Shown: one piece after another, positions 60,889 to 64,000 of the stretch
Position numbering within the stretch: the first letter of the stretch is position 1
Layout: each line of letters begins with the position of its first letter
Assembly (NCBI GenBank): GCA_963811705.1
Contig: CAWESL010000002.1
Span: forward strand, 434,001 to 498,000
Length of the DNA: 64,000 nucleotides
Source: DATJPR01 sp963811705
GTDB taxonomy: Bacteria; Bacteroidota; Ignavibacteria; UBA10030; UBA6906
Direction of reading: 5' to 3'
Program-made: the position numbers and the translations under genes
Notes under the pieces: generated by a model
What the model saw: only the letters and a program-made list of their open reading frames with translations
Databases searched by the model: none
Told to the model about the DNA's origin: nothing

Positions 60889-61755
60889 TCAGTTGTGGTT
60901 GAGAACTTGTGAAAGAGAGGAAACTGCGGCACGTGCCGCGTCGAGGGCGTTGCCGCCCGTAACCATCGAATAGAGAAACGCCGCGCCAAAGCGATCGCCA
61001 TTGCCGATCGCCTCCGCCCCTTCAACCGGGACGACTTCGATATCGTGCCGCGTGACATGTTTCTGACTGTCGACATAGGCCGTGACACCCCGGCGTCCGC
61101 GCGTGACGATGACAGCCTTGGAGCCGAGGGTGAGCAGGTGGCCAACCGTGACTTTTTCGTCATTGGTCGAACCGTCCAGACCGGCGATCTCTTCTTCGTT
61201 CAACTGCACAGTGTCGAGCATGAACGCCCACCGCCGCCACGTGTCCAGGGGGCGACGAAAACGCTCATGCCGCTCGTTGATCCCCAGCGTGAGATTGTGG
61301 AAGTCGAAATGGATAACGGTCTTTTCTTCGCGCGCAAGGATTCTGATCTGGTCCAGGGTCTCAAGGGCAATGTCGAACCCCGAGCTCATGTTGATGAGCA
61401 TGCCGTCCGATGCGATGAACCGCCGGAGCCGTTCAAACGGAATTGGCGGAGCGATATCCTTCGAGCAGGCGACAGGACTTCCGTTTGAGCCCAGGAAGAG
61501 ATGCACCCGGTTCGTCGGGGTATCGATCTTAAAGAATCCGTCTGTCGAGACGCCCGGGAGCTTTTCGAACATCCCGCCCACCTTCACAAAGTCTTCCCGG
61601 GTGATGCCGCACACTGGTACGATCGTGTCGCTCTTCCCGGCGATCGAGGAGAGCATCGCGGCCGCGTTGTAGATCCCGCCGGGCCGTTCTTCGCCGGTCC
61701 CCTCACCGGAATGAAACACGTCGAAACAGAAATGTCCGATAAGAACGAACTTCAT
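60889..61755 (-). CDS. PfkB-family sugar or nucleoside kinase
   Basis: 288 residues. PfkB fold with GGIYNAAAMLSSIA (ribose-binding loop, about 26-40), NEEEIAGL, VTRGRRGVTAY, and the C-terminal EAIGNGDRFGAAFLY where Asp is the base and the G-x-GD anion hole is kept although the usual DTTGAGD is altered. Substrate unknown. Runs into the dap operon with a 10-bp gap. Confidence 0.82.
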   Translation of the reverse strand: MKFVLIGHFCFDVFHSGEGTGEERPGGIYNAAAMLSSIAGKSDTIVPVCGITREDFVKVGGMFEKLPGVSTDGFFKIDTPTNRVHLFLGSNGSPVACSKDIAPPIPFERLRRFIASDGMLINMSSGFDIALETLDQIRILAREEKTVIHFDFHNLTLGINERHERFRRPLDTWRRWAFMLDTVQLNEEEIAGLDGSTNDEKVTVGHLLTLGSKAVIVTRGRRGVTAYVDSQKHVTRHDIEVVPVEGAEAIGNGDRFGAAFLYSMVTGGNALDAARAAVSSLSQVLNHN

Positions 61756-61951
61756 GAGGTGAGACGCCTTGGATGAAAATCTTTCTTAGAACTCACCCCG
61801 CCCGAACCTGCCCGACTGACCGAGGGAAGTCATGTAATCAGCCGGTCAGGCGGGCGACCGAACACATCTCGTAACCGTTGTCGGTCGGGCTGGCCTGCGG
61901 TCCGTCCCTTTCCTTCTCGTCCCAAGAGAAGGGAAAGGGGGATGAAATCGC
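61756..61951. other. Short intergenic stretch with hairpins
   Basis: Repeated CCTGCCCGAC/GTCGGTCGGGC-type segments at 61803-61885 can pair with one another (CGCCCG...CGGGCG), likely a transcription-end structure between purE and the pfkB-dap operon. Confidence 0.4.
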
Positions 61952-62410
61952 TCAGAACTTCGCACCGTTTTGGCGAAACGCGCGAAGTTTCGACTTGAGA
62001 TTGCTGTCGTTCAACGCAAGGATCTCTGCGGCGAGGACCGCGGCGTTTTTCGCGCCTGCAGAGCCGATCGCCAGTGTAGCAACAGGGATGCCCGCCGGCA
62101 TCTGCACGATTGCGTAAAGGGCGTCCACGCCGTGCAGCGCGGACCCCTCAAGTGGCACACCGATTACGGGCAGAGTCGTGTAGGCGGCGGCCACACCCGG
62201 GAGGTGCGCCGCCATGCCGGCGGCGGCAATGATGAGTGAGAATCCGTTCGCTTCGGCCTGCTTGACAAAGGAGGCCAGCTCTTCAGGTTGTCGATGGGCC
62301 GAAATGACACGCAGCTCATGGTCGATCCCGAAGTGCCCCAGATAGTCAACGCACCCCTGCATCGCAGTCTGGTCCGAGGTGCTGCCGAGAAGGATCGCGA
62401 CTTTCGCCAT
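61952..62410 (-). CDS. purE: N5-carboxyaminoimidazole ribonucleotide mutase
   Basis: 152 residues from ATG 62410. Class I PurE: VAILLGSTSDQTAMQGC (3-19), RVISAHRQPEELASF (38-52; catalytic His in SAHR), IAAAGMAAHLPGVAAAYTTLPVIGVP (65-90). Converts N5-CAIR to 4-carboxy-AIR in purine synthesis. The upstream hisA stop is 2 bp before the start, so both are one transcript. Confidence 0.95.
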   Translation of the reverse strand: MAKVAILLGSTSDQTAMQGCVDYLGHFGIDHELRVISAHRQPEELASFVKQAEANGFSLIIAAAGMAAHLPGVAAAYTTLPVIGVPLEGSALHGVDALYAIVQMPAGIPVATLAIGSAGAKNAAVLAAEILALNDSNLKSKLRAFRQNGAKF

Positions 62411-62411
62411 G

Positions 62412-63164
62412 TCATACCTTTGCTGTAAACGGATACTTTCCTGCTTCACACCGCCGCCACAAGCCCTGACAGGAAAACTTGTTTTCGTAGAGCGCTCTCC
62501 CAACGATGACGGAATCGACGCCGACCGGTTCAAGCTCCTGAATCGCAAGAAGATCATGCAGACCGCCCAATCCTCCCGAAGCAGTTATGCGCATTCCCGT
62601 CTTTTCCGCCAGCTCGCGGAGGACGTTGATATTGACCCCGCGAAATGTACCATCATTTCTGATGTTGGTGAAAACGAGCCTTTTGAATCCGAGCGCTTTC
62701 GCTTTGAGAGCAACCTCGAGCGCAGTCCGGCCGGAAGGCTCCGCCATCCCGTGGACGGCCACGATGCCGTCGATCGCATCGATGCCGAGCACGACTTTGC
62801 TGGCACCAAACGTAGAGATGACTCTCCTTGCCTCGTCCTCATCCTCCAAAAGCATCGATCCGATCAGCACCCGATACATGCCGAGATCGAATGCCTCTTT
62901 GACTCCGTCGAAGGTCCGCAGCCCGCCCCCCAGCTCGATGGGAATGTCGACACTCTCCACCATCCGCTTGATGACATCGACATTGACCAGATGGCCCGAG
63001 ACTGCCCCGTCAACGTCCGTTACATGGAGCGACTTCGCGTTTTCCTGTCGCCAGAGTCTGGCCATTTCCACCGGATCATCCGAATAGAAAAAGCCCTCTT
63101 CCCCCTGAACCATCTGGACGCAACGGCTCTCTTTGATTTCAATAGCAGGAATAAGAAGGATCAT
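62412..63164 (-). CDS. hisA: ProFAR isomerase HisA with an altered catalytic residue
   Basis: 250 residues. (Beta/alpha)8 barrel with two half-barrel repeats: LLIPAIEIKESRCVQMVQG (3-21), VTDVDGAVSG, IELGGGLRT, VVLGIDAIDG (Asp about 128-131), FTNIRNDGTFRGVN, ASGGLGGLHDL. HisA isomerises ProFAR to PRFAR in histidine synthesis, using two Asp as acid-base pair. The first, normally IPAIDL, is Glu9 here, and the following D-G is S-R; the second Asp is present. Function is probably kept, but this should be verified. Confidence 0.82.
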   Translation of the reverse strand: MILLIPAIEIKESRCVQMVQGEEGFFYSDDPVEMARLWRQENAKSLHVTDVDGAVSGHLVNVDVIKRMVESVDIPIELGGGLRTFDGVKEAFDLGMYRVLIGSMLLEDEDEARRVISTFGASKVVLGIDAIDGIVAVHGMAEPSGRTALEVALKAKALGFKRLVFTNIRNDGTFRGVNINVLRELAEKTGMRITASGGLGGLHDLLAIQELEPVGVDSVIVGRALYENKFSCQGLWRRCEAGKYPFTAKV

Positions 63165-63340
63165 GAGGTCGCCGAAGGATCGATATTCAACCCAGAAAAA
63201 TGCGCAAAATGGGCAAGAGTTGCAAGAAAGACATCAGATTGGGTTTGCCGAAGTCGGGATTGTTGTGAAATTGTTACGCGGTTGATTCCGGATACGATTT
63301 TGGCGTACTTTTCGCACATTCAGCGAACTCCTGGAATCTT
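63165..63340. other. Divergent promoter region
   Basis: About 175 bases between the divergent hisA and phosphatase genes. No definite box recognised. Regulation cannot be read from sequence. Confidence 0.3.
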
Positions 63341-64000
63341 ATGCGCACCATTGTCCTTCTCCTCCTCGTCCTGGTCACCCCCGGGATCTGCTTCTCAGCG
63401 AATCCTCAATTGATCATTGTCATCAGCCTTGACCAATTTCCATACGAATACCTCACGCGCTTCCGGCCGTGGCTTCATGGTGGACTTGCAACCCTTCTGG
63501 ACCATGGAGCGGTCTGTGCTAATGCCAACTATAACCATGTCCACTGCACAACGGGACCGGGGCACGCTGTGTTGCTGACCGGATCTTATGGCGACATGAA
63601 CGGCATTGTCTTGAACACGTGGTATGACCGCGAGCATGCCAGAGCGATGTACTGCGTCGGGGATGATCAGGCGACGATTGTCGGCGCAAGTGGACAAGGG
63701 ATGTCCCCCCGGAATCTTCTGCAATCCACCTTCGGTGACATGCTTCGACTCCACACGGGATATGCATCGAAGGTGATTTCCGTCTCGAACAAGGATCGGG
63801 CAGCCATCCTTCTCGGCGGCCGCCTCCCGAGCCAGGTCTATTGGATGATGGACTCCGTGTTTGTGAGTTCGTCGTATTACCTGGGCGCGCTTCCTGAGTG
63901 GGTTGCCCGGTTCAACCGTTCCGGCATCGTCAACCGTTTCTTCGGATCCGCATGGGAGCAGTCACTGCCGGACAGCGCCTTCATGGAGCTGGACCGTGAT
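63341..64000 (+). CDS. Exported alkaline phosphatase/phosphodiesterase (PafA-like), 3' end outside window
   Basis: 220 residues visible from ATG 63341. Signal peptide 1-21. Metal ligand Asp in VISLDQFPYEYL (about 28), and the nucleophile segment HCTTGPGHAVLLTGSYGDMNGIVLNTWYDRE, which matches the Thr-based active site of PafA and the type I phosphodiesterase/nucleotide pyrophosphatase group. Periplasmic phosphate scavenging is likely. The rest lies beyond the window. Confidence 0.82.
   Translation, partial: MRTIVLLLLVLVTPGICFSANPQLIIVISLDQFPYEYLTRFRPWLHGGLATLLDHGAVCANANYNHVHCTTGPGHAVLLTGSYGDMNGIVLNTWYDREHARAMYCVGDDQATIVGASGQGMSPRNLLQSTFGDMLRLHTGYASKVISVSNKDRAAILLGGRLPSQVYWMMDSVFVSSSYYLGALPEWVARFNRSGIVNRFFGSAWEQSLPDSAFMELDRD

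Overview
The window looks like about 64 kb of chromosome from a free-living, non-phototrophic member of the Bacteroidota/Chlorobi/Ignavibacteria lineage. The main reason is three secreted proteins that end in a type IX secretion (T9SS) sorting domain containing the 'QNYPNPFNP' signature. Many lipid-free outer-membrane barrel proteins, a moderately high GC content and Shine-Dalgarno starts fit the same picture. No rRNA, CRISPR array or intact prophage is visible. Lineage is inferred from protein style, not from a marker-gene tree.

Layout. 1-995 is the 5' part of an exported peptidase-MA/TolB-like protein. 1273-5273 is a compact sulfur module: rhodanese-MBL persulfide dioxygenase-like protein, TsdA-like dihaem cytochrome, Tat-exported DsrE-like protein and a split YeeE/YedE transporter. 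5366-20000 is accessory: T9SS proteins, a tRNA-Pro(GGG) preceded by two abridged tRNA-like copies with long hairpins, a frameshifted tyrosine recombinase, and small housekeeping or unknown genes. 19052-29963 is a Kdp potassium-uptake island with unusual gene order (kdpC first, no kdpD), bracketed by two direct 738-bp copies of the 3' end of a GT39-type glycosyltransferase gene.

32176-37284 encodes exported polysaccharide-degrading enzymes (GH88/105-like hydrolase, RraA-like protein, CE1-like esterase, unknown TIM-barrel-like protein). It is bracketed by inverted copies of a dispersed element built from paired 18-bp near-palindromes; a third copy lies among three outer-membrane barrel genes (37386-39908). 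40260-45743 holds a zinc-ribbon protein, a lactonase, a DPP-IV-type peptidase and a creatininase-family amidohydrolase. 45904-51047 is a deoxysugar (L-fucose type) catabolic operon: LacI regulator with a palindromic operator, class II aldolase, FucI and an FGGY kinase. Deoxysugar use and the exported hydrolases suggest growth on plant or algal polysaccharides.

51342-63164 is core metabolism on the minus strand: hisA-purE, a PfkB kinase, dapB-dapA-dapD (succinylase branch of lysine/diaminopimelate synthesis), an RmlD-like reductase, serS, a heterodimeric ABC exporter and fructose-1,6-bisphosphatase. The window ends inside an exported alkaline phosphatase/phosphodiesterase gene.

Most notable for follow-up: the abridged tRNA-Pro/hairpin elements, the paired-palindrome repeat family around the hydrolase cluster, 7-bp tandem repeats inserted at the same point of two T9SS sorting domains, the direct repeat around the kdp island, and a HisA with Glu in place of its N-terminal catalytic Asp.
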